Shown here piece after piece: positions 8,408 to 16,694 of a stretch of DNA of 44,255 bases. This DNA is from a bacterium. GTDB taxonomy: Bacteria > Bacillota > Clostridia > Lachnospirales > Lachnospiraceae. The translations under genes and the position numbers were made by a program. Each line of letters starts with the position of its first letter. The first letter of the stretch is position 1. Under the pieces are notes generated by a model that saw only the letters and a program-made list of their open reading frames with translations, ran no database searches and was not told the origin of the DNA. The stretch is from NCBI GenBank assembly GCA_028727105.1, contig JAQYOU010000097.1:1-44255 (forward strand), given 5' to 3'.

Positions 8408-8974
8408 TCAGTTATTCGTTCCCAATTCTTTCACGTTTACATGCATTTCTTCATAAACCTGCTTCACTTCATTCATTGGAACACCGGCAAAAGAAACGAT
8501 CTCTTCCGGAGTCTTGCCACTGCGCAACATGAATGCAATCAGTTCCTCGCGTCCCTTCATATAACTTTCCTCTCGTTCCAGTTCCAATTGTCGTTCAAAT
8601 GTATAATCCAGCTGCATCATCTCAACAAAGCGCGGCGTTGGTATCCTGATCAGTGTCTTTCCATAAATATTTTTCTTTCGTATCCGCTCATGGATGATAT
8701 TCGCAAAATAGATCAGATAGCGCACCGGCATATTCGGGCAGATCGTCGACTGATGCTCGTAAATACTAAGACTTGCATCCAGCACAAATGATGCGTCATT
8801 TCTCACCGAGAGCGAGATCCCCCGATTTTCCACCGGAACGATCTCCACCAGTTCCGGATCATCATACGACGTTCCGTTCATCGCATTGTAGACCTCCAGC
8901 GCACGCTCCTTCTCCTGTAACAGCAGACTGAATACATCACTGCGGTATCCTGTGTTTTCTCTTGTTTCTCCCAT
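8408..8974 (-). CDS. Rpn-type PD-(D/E)XK nuclease/transposase-like protein, internally deleted
   Basis: 188 residues from ATG 8974, which has AAGGAGG upstream. The N-terminal half carries the PD-(D/E)XK signature of the Rpn (recombination-promoting nuclease, PDDEXK_2) family: FVLDASLSIYEHQST with D66, E73 and Q75, then NMPVRYLIYFA. Full-length relatives are about 290-330 residues. Here IPTPRF (about 111-116), normally followed by a long catalytic-domain tail, runs straight into VEMMQLDYTFERQLELEREE, which normally sits near the C-terminus before the coiled tail. About 100 residues therefore seem lost in frame near base 8630. The C-terminal KTPEEIVSFAGVPMNEVKQV helix remains. The protein is probably inactive as a nuclease or a remnant. 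Confidence 0.7.
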   Translation of the reverse strand: MGETRENTGYRSDVFSLLLQEKERALEVYNAMNGTSYDDPELVEIVPVENRGISLSVRNDASFVLDASLSIYEHQSTICPNMPVRYLIYFANIIHERIRKKNIYGKTLIRIPTPRFVEMMQLDYTFERQLELEREESYMKGREELIAFMLRSGKTPEEIVSFAGVPMNEVKQVYEEMHVNVKELGTNN

Positions 8975-9191
8975 ACACGATCCTCCTTGAAATGAAATTA
9001 TGAAGCAGGATCTATATAGAATAATAAACAGTACGTTCGGTCTCATTTTCTAAAAAACCCTGCTTTAGTTAAAATGTAATGAAAGTAAAAGCAAGATTTT
9101 CCGAGACAATAGACAAAAATAAGAATATACAATTCAGACGGCTCGCCAAGTCCTGTCCGCCCTACCTATGGAAAAATGCCTGAATAAAACC

Positions 9192-10398
9192 TTACCCAGA
9201 CTGATTGCTTTGTCGTAATAATAGCATCACGCGGCTGTCCTCCTCCGCATACAAAAGCTCCCGCTGCCAGCGGTAAAAATGAGGCCCGTCATCCGCATTT
9301 CGTAGATGATACATCAGTCCTTCCAAAAGCCATGCGCTCTGTTTCACATCCGTCAGACATTCATTTGCATAAAAACCACTCCATTTGCCGTGTTCGCGGT
9401 CACGCATACACTGATCCGCTCTCAGATAGTCCTCTCTGGCAAGTCCGGCTTCATAGAATGCCTTTTTTTGATCGCCCTCAAATGCCCGCGTCAGACTGCG
9501 GCTCGCATGCAAAGCTCCCCTGTAACAATATCTGTGTATCTGTACCTGCAGCAGAATGGAATCACAAAAAAGAATTTTTGCGTTTTCCGGCAGAGAAAGT
9601 GCTGTCTGCTCACATAACTTCTCATACGCCTCATAGCCGGATGCTGCCTTTTCACATAGCGCTCCATACCAGAGGTTCTGCCCCTCCAGAGTCTGGGCAT
9701 CTGTCGCCCACTGCAGCTCATGTGATGCTTCGTTTCCATCTTTCATATACTGAGAAATGAGCACACGCATCACATGATTGGAAAACTGTTCGCCCGCATG
9801 CTCGTCCTCACGATCACCGTATGCCAGTGCATATTTGGGGTATTGTGCCAGACAATCTGCAACCGCCTCCCGTGCATCCGCTCCGTAATAGGTACGCACA
9901 TAGTTTTCGCGATGTGCCTCTATATCCACATCGCAGCAATGCCTCAAATACCATTTCCCACGGTTTTTCTTTTTTTCCTTCCACACTCCACGCCTGGATC
10001 AATACTTCATCATTGATAAACCAGCCGCGAAAACGGACACTTGACGGCGCCCCATATTTCACATAGTCCTCAGGCCCAGTCACATGATCCACCGTCACAA
10101 ATCTCTGGTCATTCCAAAACCAGAAATTTTCCACACCGAGAATCTCACGGCTCACCTCATAGATGCCATAGACAAACCCCAGCTCACCTGATGCACGAAT
10201 GACCAGATCCAGATCTTCCACCCGCACCTCGTAAGCCTCGTCCGGCAGGTCTGCCGGCTCCAATAAAATGCGATTCTCTATTTCATCTGTACCTGTACAT
10301 ACTGCTTTTAAATCCCGCCTCAGATTTTTGGCTGCATGCGTGACAGCCGTGGATGCGTCTGTTCCCAAAATGACCGGAGTGTTCCGATTGATGATCAT
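9192..10398 (-). pseudogene. Remnant of a GH115-like glycoside hydrolase (large internal deletion and frameshift)
   Basis: Two fragments in different frames form one decayed gene. The N-terminal part (ATG 10398 with GAGGTG upstream, to about 9930) has the GH115-type N-terminal domain: FVYGIYEVSREILGVENF, then VRFRGWFINDEVLI, where the catalytic barrel should begin. After WEMVFEALLRC the frame breaks at about 9930-9940. The other frame then continues with DVDIEAHRENYVRTYYG and a helical C-terminal domain to 9192. In intact relatives several hundred barrel residues separate these two parts, so most of the catalytic domain is missing. Family members remove glucuronic acid side chains from xylan. 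Nothing here could be active. Confidence 0.72.
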
Positions 10399-10451
10399 TG
10401 CCACATTCACCTCATATACTTTTGTAAAAAAATGAACATTTTGTGTCTTTC

Positions 10452-10479
10452 TTGACTTTTATTCTGACAGCGCTATAAT
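10452..10479 (+). promoter_or_regulatory. Promoter of the TauE/SafE exporter gene
   Basis: TTGACT, 16 bases, TATAAT. The leader is about 85 bases and contains a small dyad TGATC-ACGA-GATCA near 10512-10525. Confidence 0.65.
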
Positions 10480-10568
10480 TGTCTAATTGCTAACTTTAAA
10501 ATATGCTATCTTGATCACGAGATCAGGCCGGCACCGCCAAAACGCAACAGAGAAACGGAGGAATTCAC

Positions 10569-11345
10569 TTGACACTACTATTTGAGATCATTATCTGCTT
10601 TATCGCAGGCATAGGTGCGGGACTCGGCACCGGTTTCGCCGGAATGAGTGCCGCTGCAGTCATCAGCCCCATGCTCATCACATTTTTAGACATGCCCGCC
10701 TATGAGGCGGTGGGTATTGCACTTGCCAGCGATGTACTCGCCAGTGCGATCAGCGCTTACACCTACGGCAAAAACAAAAACCTGGACATCCGAAACGGCT
10801 TTGTCATGATGGTCGCCGTCTTGATCTTCACCTTCGTCGGAAGCTTCGCCGCAAGCAAGGTGCCCAACTCCACCATGGGCAGCTTTTCTACCGTAATGAC
10901 ATTGCTTCTTGGTATCAAATTTATTGTAAAACCGGTCATGACGACCAAGGAAAAAATGACGGAAACCAGCCCGAAGAAACGATTCGTACAGTCCGTCATC
11001 TGCGGTTCTGCTGTCGGTTTTATCTGCGGATTTGTCGGCGCAGGCGGCGGAATGATGATGCTGCTTCTTCTGACCAGTGTTCTGGGTTATGAGCTGAAAA
11101 CGGCAGTCGGAACCAGCGTCTTCATCATGACCTTTACCGCACTGACCGGCGCAGGCAGCCATTTTGTCATCGGTGGAATGCCACAGCTTCTGCCACTGAT
11201 CCTCTGTATCACATTCACGCTGCTGTGGGCGCGCATTGCGGCCAAGTTTGCGAACAAGGCCAGCGCCGCCACACTCAACCGCGCTACCGGAGTAGTGCTG
11301 ACGATACTGGGTGGTGCGATCCTCCTTGTAAATCTGCTCCGGTAA
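10569..11345 (+). CDS. TauE/SafE-family sulfite/anion exporter
   Basis: 258 residues, about 8 membrane segments, with the family's two internally repeated Gly-rich halves: IGAGLGTGFAGMSAAAVISP near the N-terminus and GFICGFVGAGGGMMMLLLL in the middle. Family members export sulfite, sulfoacetate or related organosulfur anions across the cytoplasmic membrane. The start codon is TTG at 10569, set by GGAGG 7 bases upstream; no ATG lies closer in frame. The gene is alone on the plus strand, facing the rsmF gene and sharing a terminator with it. A SulP transporter and a siroheme reductase elsewhere in the window make a sulfur role plausible, but the substrate is inferred. Confidence 0.88.
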   Translation: MTLLFEIIICFIAGIGAGLGTGFAGMSAAAVISPMLITFLDMPAYEAVGIALASDVLASAISAYTYGKNKNLDIRNGFVMMVAVLIFTFVGSFAASKVPNSTMGSFSTVMTLLLGIKFIVKPVMTTKEKMTETSPKKRFVQSVICGSAVGFICGFVGAGGGMMMLLLLTSVLGYELKTAVGTSVFIMTFTALTGAGSHFVIGGMPQLLPLILCITFTLLWARIAAKFANKASAATLNRATGVVLTILGGAILLVNLLR

Positions 11346-11462
11346 ACTTATTTTATAAAACTTTTAGATTTCTGACACATGCGGTTCACATTTCCACAAT
11401 ATACTAATATTGTTCAGATGAGGAGCCGTAAGTTTTACGGAACCCGGATCGGCTCCGACAAA

Positions 11463-11512
11463 AAACAACAGGGCTTACGCACATGAGAGATCGATGTGCG
11501 AAGCCCTTTTCC
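11463..11512 (+). terminator. Bidirectional terminator between the TauE and rsmF genes
   Basis: AGGGCTTaCGCACAT pairs with ATGTGCGaAGCCCT, followed by TTTT on the plus strand and by TGTTGTTTTTTG on the minus strand. A second hairpin just before it (11421-11456) pairs GGAGCCG with CGGCTCC, or alternatively CCGTAA with TTACGG; it has no T-run. Confidence 0.82.
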
Positions 11513-11566
11513 TATTTCATTTATCTCACGACACAACGTGTCACATGCGTCTTTGATCTGCATGTC

Positions 11567-12985
11567 TCACCAATTGATCCGAAGCCCCTTCGGATAATGG
11601 TTTTTCACAATCCCCCGGTCAGCTTTGCCCCAGCCCATCGGCTGTCCCTGACAAATCACGAGTACCCATCCCTTAAGCGACGGATCACAGGAAAGCGTCT
11701 CGCCGCGTAAGTATTTTTCCGGCTCCTGTGTCTCACACACCTGTACTGCCTCTGACGGTTTCAGCGCCAGTGCCAGCGCGTGTGACGGTTCAAAACGGTT
11801 CTTTTTGTTTGTGCCGAGATGCAATCCCGGACGCACCACCTTGAGACCGCTCAGATCCGGCATCTCCTCCCGCACAAGGTAAAGCTGATCGCCAAACTCC
11901 AACCGCCTGCCGGTCAGCCTACAGCGAAGTGTCTGCGCGGCAAACTCCTCATAGCAGTTCCACACATTGGCGTTTTCTGCGCCTGCACGGTCCCGTTTTC
12001 CTTTCTTTCCTTTACCGCCGCGGCCTGTCTCCTGACCGGCTGACACTGACACAAATGCATCGTCTGAACGATGTGCAAGTAACTCTCCGCGCTTTTTCAA
12101 GCGTGCCACAAAATGCCCTTCGCCACGCTGTTTGTGAGGCCAGATCCGACCGGTTCCCGGAACATTCCCCTCAGAAATTCCCATTGCTTCCGTATCGATC
12201 GGCTGCAGTTCCAGATCCAGATAGTTATCCAATAGCCAGCGGACCATCTCCTCATCCTCCGCCGGTGCAAAGGTACAGGTGGAGTAGACGAGCACCCCTC
12301 CCGCGCGCAGCATATGGACTGCACACGCCAGGATCTCCTTCTGTCTTTCTGCGCACATTTTCACATTTTCCGGCGACCACTCTGTGAGCGCTGCCTCCTC
12401 CTTATGAAACATACCCTCACCGGAGCAGGGCGCATCCACGATGATCCTGTCAAAAAAAGAAGCAAAGCGCAGCTCCAGCTCCTGTGGGGAATGATTTAAT
12501 ACAACCGCGTTTTTTACCCCCAGACGCTCGATATTCTGTGACAATATCTTTGCACGGTTCGGCACGATCTCGTTGCACACCAAAAGCCCCTCTCCTGCCA
12601 TTCGTCCCGCAATCTGCGTGGATTTACCGCCGGGTGCGGCACACAGATCCAGCACATATTCACCGGGCTTTGGATCCGCCACCTCCACAACACACATGGC
12701 GCTGGGCTCCTGTATATAGTAAAGCCCCATTTCATGAAAGGCATGTTTGCCGGGCCGCTCCGCTTCCGGATAGTAATAGCCTTCTTTTGCCCAACTGACC
12801 TTTCCCAGTGAAAAAGGCATCTGCGCTTCAAAATCCTCCCGCTCCATTTTCAGCGGATTGCGTCTCAGTCCGTATGCCCGAGGTGAAGCATAACTGTCAA
12901 AAAAGGCTTCTGCCTCTGCCCCAAGACTTGCTGCCATCCGCTCCACAAATGCCTGTGGAAGCCTTGTCCGTGTTTGTTCTTCCAT
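11567..12985 (-). CDS. rsmF: rRNA (cytosine-C5) methyltransferase, RsmF/NOL1-NOP2-Sun family
   Basis: 472 residues from ATG 12985. SAM-binding motif VLDLCAAPGGKSTQIAG follows an N-terminal domain. Motif IV IVDAPCSGEG and motif VI STCTFAPAEDEEM provide the two cysteines used by m5C methyltransferases. The C-terminal extension (about 300-472) matches RsmF/YebU-type proteins, which have extra RNA-binding domains. These enzymes methylate cytosines in 16S rRNA. Upstream GAGGG lies 10 bases from this ATG. A longer in-frame form reaching 13054 is possible but includes no family sequence. A terminator and structured region lie upstream, so it is probably transcribed on its own. Confidence 0.92.
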   Translation of the reverse strand: MEEQTRTRLPQAFVERMAASLGAEAEAFFDSYASPRAYGLRRNPLKMEREDFEAQMPFSLGKVSWAKEGYYYPEAERPGKHAFHEMGLYYIQEPSAMCVVEVADPKPGEYVLDLCAAPGGKSTQIAGRMAGEGLLVCNEIVPNRAKILSQNIERLGVKNAVVLNHSPQELELRFASFFDRIIVDAPCSGEGMFHKEEAALTEWSPENVKMCAERQKEILACAVHMLRAGGVLVYSTCTFAPAEDEEMVRWLLDNYLDLELQPIDTEAMGISEGNVPGTGRIWPHKQRGEGHFVARLKKRGELLAHRSDDAFVSVSAGQETGRGGKGKKGKRDRAGAENANVWNCYEEFAAQTLRCRLTGRRLEFGDQLYLVREEMPDLSGLKVVRPGLHLGTNKKNRFEPSHALALALKPSEAVQVCETQEPEKYLRGETLSCDPSLKGWVLVICQGQPMGWGKADRGIVKNHYPKGLRINW

Positions 12986-13090
12986 CCTTTTATCCCTCAA
13001 TGGCCACGAAAAACCATGCAGCCATTCTCCTCTTTTCTCTTCTTTGCATCGCACATCAGATGCCTTCCTAAGTATAGCGGTTTTCAGGCA

Positions 13091-13132
13091 AAAAGAAAAG
13101 ACCCGGACGCACTTTCCGTGTGCATACGGATC
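13091..13132 (-). terminator. Strong minus-strand terminator at the end of a structured region
   Basis: GATCCG-T-ATGCAC pairs with GTGCGT-C-CGGGTC around an ACGGAAA loop and runs into TTTTCTTTTT on the minus strand. It ends transcripts from the lrp side before rsmF. Confidence 0.8.
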
Positions 13133-13138
13133 TTCCAG

Positions 13139-13295
13139 TGTTACTGTTCACTCATACCTCGTTCCAGTAACAGGGCTTCCCTGCATTTGAAGATGACGAA
13201 CGGCATGGCAGGGAAGCTTTGGCTCCTTTACATGTTCTCTTCCACGCCCGCAGCTGAGTGCGTGGCATGGGTCTGAACAGATACAAGCTTTCATT
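13139..13295 (-). ncRNA. Candidate structured RNA or lrp 3' UTR with three perfect hairpins
   Basis: This gene-free stretch between lrp and rsmF holds three perfect stems: TGTTACTG/CAGTAACA (13139-13172), GCTTCCCTGC/GCAGGGAAGC (13175-13217) and CCACGC/GCGTGG (13242-13265). The terminator at 13091-13132 follows. AGACCC near 13269-13274 can also pair with GGGTCT of the terminator stem, closing the whole region into one domain. No known riboswitch or 6S consensus was recognised. No clear promoter was found between it and the lrp stop, so it may be an lrp 3' UTR rather than an independent RNA. Minus-strand orientation is chosen from the terminator. Confidence 0.45.
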
Positions 13296-13307
13296 ATTTC
13301 GTACTTA

Positions 13308-13769
13308 CTACGCCGGCTCGCCGATCATCGTTGGGATCTCTCTATGCTCGATCGCAGTAGAGAAAACGATCTGGGTCTGTGTTTTTCCAAATTTCTGTAC
13401 CTGGGATACAAAAGCCTCCAGCTCCTTGGTATTGGAATATGCCACCTCTAAGAGCATGGAATAATCACCGGTAATACAGCTGCACTCAATGACATTGTTG
13501 CAGGCGCGCGCCAAATTTAAGAATGCCTCTTTCTTTCCGGACATCAACTCCACATTAATAAACGCACGGATGCGGTTTCCTAATTTTTCTTTATTCACGC
13601 AGGTGTGATAGCCGAGAATATATCCCTCACGCTCCAGCTTATCGATACGGGCAGAAGTTGCCGGAGACGATAAAAATACCTGTGACGCAATGTCCTTCAG
13701 GGAGGTTCTTGCATTCTCCTGTAAAATATGTAATATCTTTCTGTCTACACTGTCCAACTGTTGTCTCAT
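13308..13769 (-). CDS. Lrp/AsnC-family transcriptional regulator
   Basis: 153-154 residues: N-terminal helix-turn-helix (LDSVDRKILHILQENARTS, then the recognition region LSSPATSARIDKLEREGYI) and a C-terminal RAM/ACT-like domain (RAFINVEL, then CITGDYSMLLEVAYSNT). Such proteins form octamers and sense amino acids. Two adjacent ATGs (13772 and 13769) follow GAGGTGAAAG; the second has the better spacing. The promoter at 13920-13948 leaves a long leader with an intrinsic terminator inside it, so attenuation is possible. No target gene is evident from context. Confidence 0.92.
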   Translation of the reverse strand: MRQQLDSVDRKILHILQENARTSLKDIASQVFLSSPATSARIDKLEREGYILGYHTCVNKEKLGNRIRAFINVELMSGKKEAFLNLARACNNVIECSCITGDYSMLLEVAYSNTKELEAFVSQVQKFGKTQTQIVFSTAIEHREIPTMIGEPA

Positions 13770-13852
13770 CATCTTTCACCTCATAACATTTCCAAGCGTC
13801 TGCCTTCCGAATAAAAAAACAATGTTTTTCTATCCTCCTCATGCTCCGGCAT

Positions 13853-13890
13853 CAAAAAAGGCGCTCCAACCCCTTGGTTGAAACGCCTTT
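13853..13890 (-). terminator. Terminator inside the lrp leader (or end of a small RNA)
   Basis: AAAGGCG pairs with CGCCTTT, and inside it CAACC pairs with GGTTG. The minus strand continues with TTTTTTGATG. It lies only about 25-60 bases after the predicted start of transcription and before lrp. It could also stop readthrough from the two-component operon. Confidence 0.72.
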
Positions 13891-13919
13891 GTTTCGCTTA
13901 ATTTTTTTAAGTTGTTGGT

Positions 13920-13948
13920 ATAATAACATTCCTTTTTTAATTTGTCCA
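13920..13948 (-). promoter_or_regulatory. Promoter upstream of lrp
   Basis: TGGACA, 17 bases, TATTAT on the minus strand. Transcripts would meet the terminator at 13853-13890 first. CCAAC in the early leader (ACCAACAAC) can pair with GTTGG of the terminator stem, an alternative fold. Confidence 0.6.
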
Positions 13949-14027
13949 GTGCTTTTTCGAAAAAAAATAATAATTCCGCCAAATTCAGTCAAAATTGTAC
14001 AGAATCCTTCGAAATGAAAAAGACTTT

Positions 14028-16694
14028 TTAGTCATTTATCACAGGAAAAGTGAGCACTATTTTAAACAGATCTCCATCCACGGTCAGCTCCATGGATCCG
14101 CCCATCAGCTCTGTCAGGCTCCGTGCGATCGACAGACCCAGTCCGTTGCCCTCCATGCTGCGGGAGCTGTCTCCACGCACAAAGCGCTCCATCAGTTCCT
14201 CGCTGGAAATGTTTAAGGGTTCCCTGGAAATGTTACGGAAGGTGATCCGTGCCTGATCCTTCTCCCGCTCCAGATTGACATAGGCGCGGGTTCCGGGCTG
14301 CGCATATTTACAGATATTGTTCATCAGGTTGTCAAATACGCGCCAAAGATGTCTGCTGTCGGCGTGGATCATGATCTTTTCCTCCGGCTCCCGGATCTGC
14401 AGTTCAACCTGGCTGTTTGCCAGCTTTTCCTCAAATTCTCCGATCGTCTGTACCAGCGTCACCTGTGCATCGCACACTTCCATATTGACCTTCAGATTCC
14501 CGGTGGAGGCCTTGGATGCCTCGATCAGATCCTCGATCAGTTTTTTCAGACGCGCAGACTGACGGCTCAGCACCTCCAAATATTCCACCGCCTTTGGATT
14601 TTCCAGCTGTTCCTTCCCCAGCAGATCCACATAGTTGATGATGGAGGTGAGAGGCGTCTTGATATCGTGGGATACATTGGTGATCAGTTCTGTCTTAAAG
14701 CGTTCGCTCTTCATGCGCTCACCCACTGCTGCATTCATGCCGTCACCGATGGCGTTAAGGTTATCTCCGTGCTTTTTGAATTCCCAGTACATTTTGGACG
14801 TGTCGATCTTACGTTCCAGATCCCCCTGTGCCAAAGTTTTTCCGCCCTCCTGCAGGCGGTTCATCTGCAGCAGCGCAAAAATGATAGCCGGATAAAGAAG
14901 CAGTTTTTCCACCAGCCAGAAAATAAACAACACTTCCGAAGGAGCCCCTTCAAACAGCACGATCCCCAGAAGTTCCACGCAGGCGATCACCCCCAGGATC
15001 AGCCATGCCTTCCACAGAAACCGCATACTGTGCATCAGCTCCACAAAACGGCTCCACAGACGGCAAATAAACTGCCACAATATCTTCACGATCTTCCAGC
15101 ACCATTTTGCAACTGCATAAACCAGTGTATGCCGCCACCATTTGCCAAGCTTACACCAGAGGGCAAAGCTCATGCTGCACTCGAGCAGAAGAAGGATCGC
15201 AAGAATCCCCACTCCGCCTGTAAACAGCCAGGTGATCAGATATTTCAACGGATTCCACTCGATTCCCACATAAACGACTGCACAGACGAGAAATGCATCC
15301 ATGCACAGAACGCTGCATATGTTTACGTCCACCGGTATCGCATCCCAAGGCCGTTTGCACAACTCTTCTACACCGTTTCTATGTCCCGCTGCGCACAGCA
15401 GAAAGACAAAGGCTGACATTCCCATGATCAGCGACAAGATCAACGCTGCCACGAACACATAGCGATATGCAAATGCAAAATCCGCAAGCAGCTTTCCCTG
15501 GGCAAGCAGATCACAATCATCAAAATTTGCTTTTACATCCAAAGGATCCTTCGCATAGGACACGATATAATAGCTGTCAACTTCACTCGCATCCGTCTTT
15601 TGCACCACCGGAACGGTTGCCATTCCGGCTGACACATAGTCCACGCTGTATCCGTCCGCATTTACCTCTCCCAGCTCGCACAGCATCTGGTCATCAACGA
15701 CTACAACATCCGCTGCACGCAGATACTGCCCGGAATTGGAAAGCATCAGGAGCATGGAAGGAACACGCCACTCATCAAGCGCCTCATTGAGATAAGAATT
15801 GTTCAGCGTTCCCTGCACCGTATAGGTGTTTTCTTCCACTTCCTGCATATTTGCTGCTTCTTCTGTCAAGTAAGTAACTTCGTCTGCTTCATCCACCACT
15901 TCGCCGGCGATCTCCGTTACCTCAGATGTCCCGGCCACATTCGAATCAGTCCCCTGCGCAGCATCGCTCTCAATCTCTGCCTCGGATATAAATGTGTGAT
16001 CCGTGTATCCTACGGAATTCAGGTGCGTCACCAGAATCTCCCCAATGTACGGATAGAGGCGCTCTCCCACCTTGATGTACAGCGTCTCGTTCATCCAGTC
16101 ATAAAAATATCCGTCGATTGCCTGACTCTCGCAGGTGTAGTCCCCTTGTTCACCATAATTATTGATCCACGCATAGCCGAACAGACTCATATCATATTCA
16201 TAATCGGTGTACTCACTCCAGTTGCAGGAATAAAGATTCACAGCGTTGCGATCGACCGCCCGGTCGAGATTACTGATCACATAGCTCTTCGGATCATTCA
16301 GATCCACCGCGTCATAATCATCGGTTTTAATGATCCCATAGCGAAAATTCGTCTGGTCCAGTTCCTTTAATGCTTCCTCATTTCCATTCATGTAATTGAC
16401 CATTGCATACACGCTGTAACGATCCAGAAACCGCTCGTTCACACGCGCAAGCACCGTCGATTCATCCTCACTGTACACATTCATGTAATCTGCCGCGATA
16501 ACGGCAGCTGCCGATGCCACACACATAAAAGCACTGACAATGACCAGACAGATCGCCACGACCTTTGCCGCCAGGCTGCCGGTCAGCCGAAACGGTTTCG
16601 TACTTTCATGGCTCCGGTTCAATGTCATCCCACCATTTTCACGATCCATTTCCTCCCGATCTTCAATCATCCTTTTCTTGTTTTTCTTTCTCAT
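14028..16694 (-). CDS. Sensor histidine kinase with large extracytoplasmic domain
   Basis: 888 residues. A first membrane segment (about 40-66) is followed by a roughly 340-residue external domain containing a very acidic Glu/Ala/Val stretch (about 240-290). Next come about five more membrane helices (about 410-625), a HAMP-like linker, then the kinase: H-box NVSHDIKTPLTS with H676, N-box DNLMNNICKYA and G-box GNGLGLSIA. The H-box and linker resemble VanS/YycG-like HisKA kinases. The start overlaps the regulator's stop (ATGA), and GGAGGAAG precedes it. The signal is unknown. Six or more helices between sensor and kinase are more than the two of a standard kinase. Confidence 0.92.
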   Translation of the reverse strand: MRKKNKKRMIEDREEMDRENGGMTLNRSHESTKPFRLTGSLAAKVVAICLVIVSAFMCVASAAAVIAADYMNVYSEDESTVLARVNERFLDRYSVYAMVNYMNGNEEALKELDQTNFRYGIIKTDDYDAVDLNDPKSYVISNLDRAVDRNAVNLYSCNWSEYTDYEYDMSLFGYAWINNYGEQGDYTCESQAIDGYFYDWMNETLYIKVGERLYPYIGEILVTHLNSVGYTDHTFISEAEIESDAAQGTDSNVAGTSEVTEIAGEVVDEADEVTYLTEEAANMQEVEENTYTVQGTLNNSYLNEALDEWRVPSMLLMLSNSGQYLRAADVVVVDDQMLCELGEVNADGYSVDYVSAGMATVPVVQKTDASEVDSYYIVSYAKDPLDVKANFDDCDLLAQGKLLADFAFAYRYVFVAALILSLIMGMSAFVFLLCAAGHRNGVEELCKRPWDAIPVDVNICSVLCMDAFLVCAVVYVGIEWNPLKYLITWLFTGGVGILAILLLLECSMSFALWCKLGKWWRHTLVYAVAKWCWKIVKILWQFICRLWSRFVELMHSMRFLWKAWLILGVIACVELLGIVLFEGAPSEVLFIFWLVEKLLLYPAIIFALLQMNRLQEGGKTLAQGDLERKIDTSKMYWEFKKHGDNLNAIGDGMNAAVGERMKSERFKTELITNVSHDIKTPLTSIINYVDLLGKEQLENPKAVEYLEVLSRQSARLKKLIEDLIEASKASTGNLKVNMEVCDAQVTLVQTIGEFEEKLANSQVELQIREPEEKIMIHADSRHLWRVFDNLMNNICKYAQPGTRAYVNLEREKDQARITFRNISREPLNISSEELMERFVRGDSSRSMEGNGLGLSIARSLTELMGGSMELTVDGDLFKIVLTFPVIND

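Noticed and set aside
13091..13300. Possible 6S RNA, riboswitch or T-box
   Set aside because: The fold is a chain of separate hairpins rather than one long bulged helix, and no T-box, cobalamin, SAM, lysine or c-di-GMP consensus was found; kept only as an unassigned structured RNA.
14349..15416. Long plus-strand open frame opposite the histidine kinase
   Set aside because: It is the antisense shadow of a clear kinase gene, with low-complexity His/Gln-rich sequence and no start signals.
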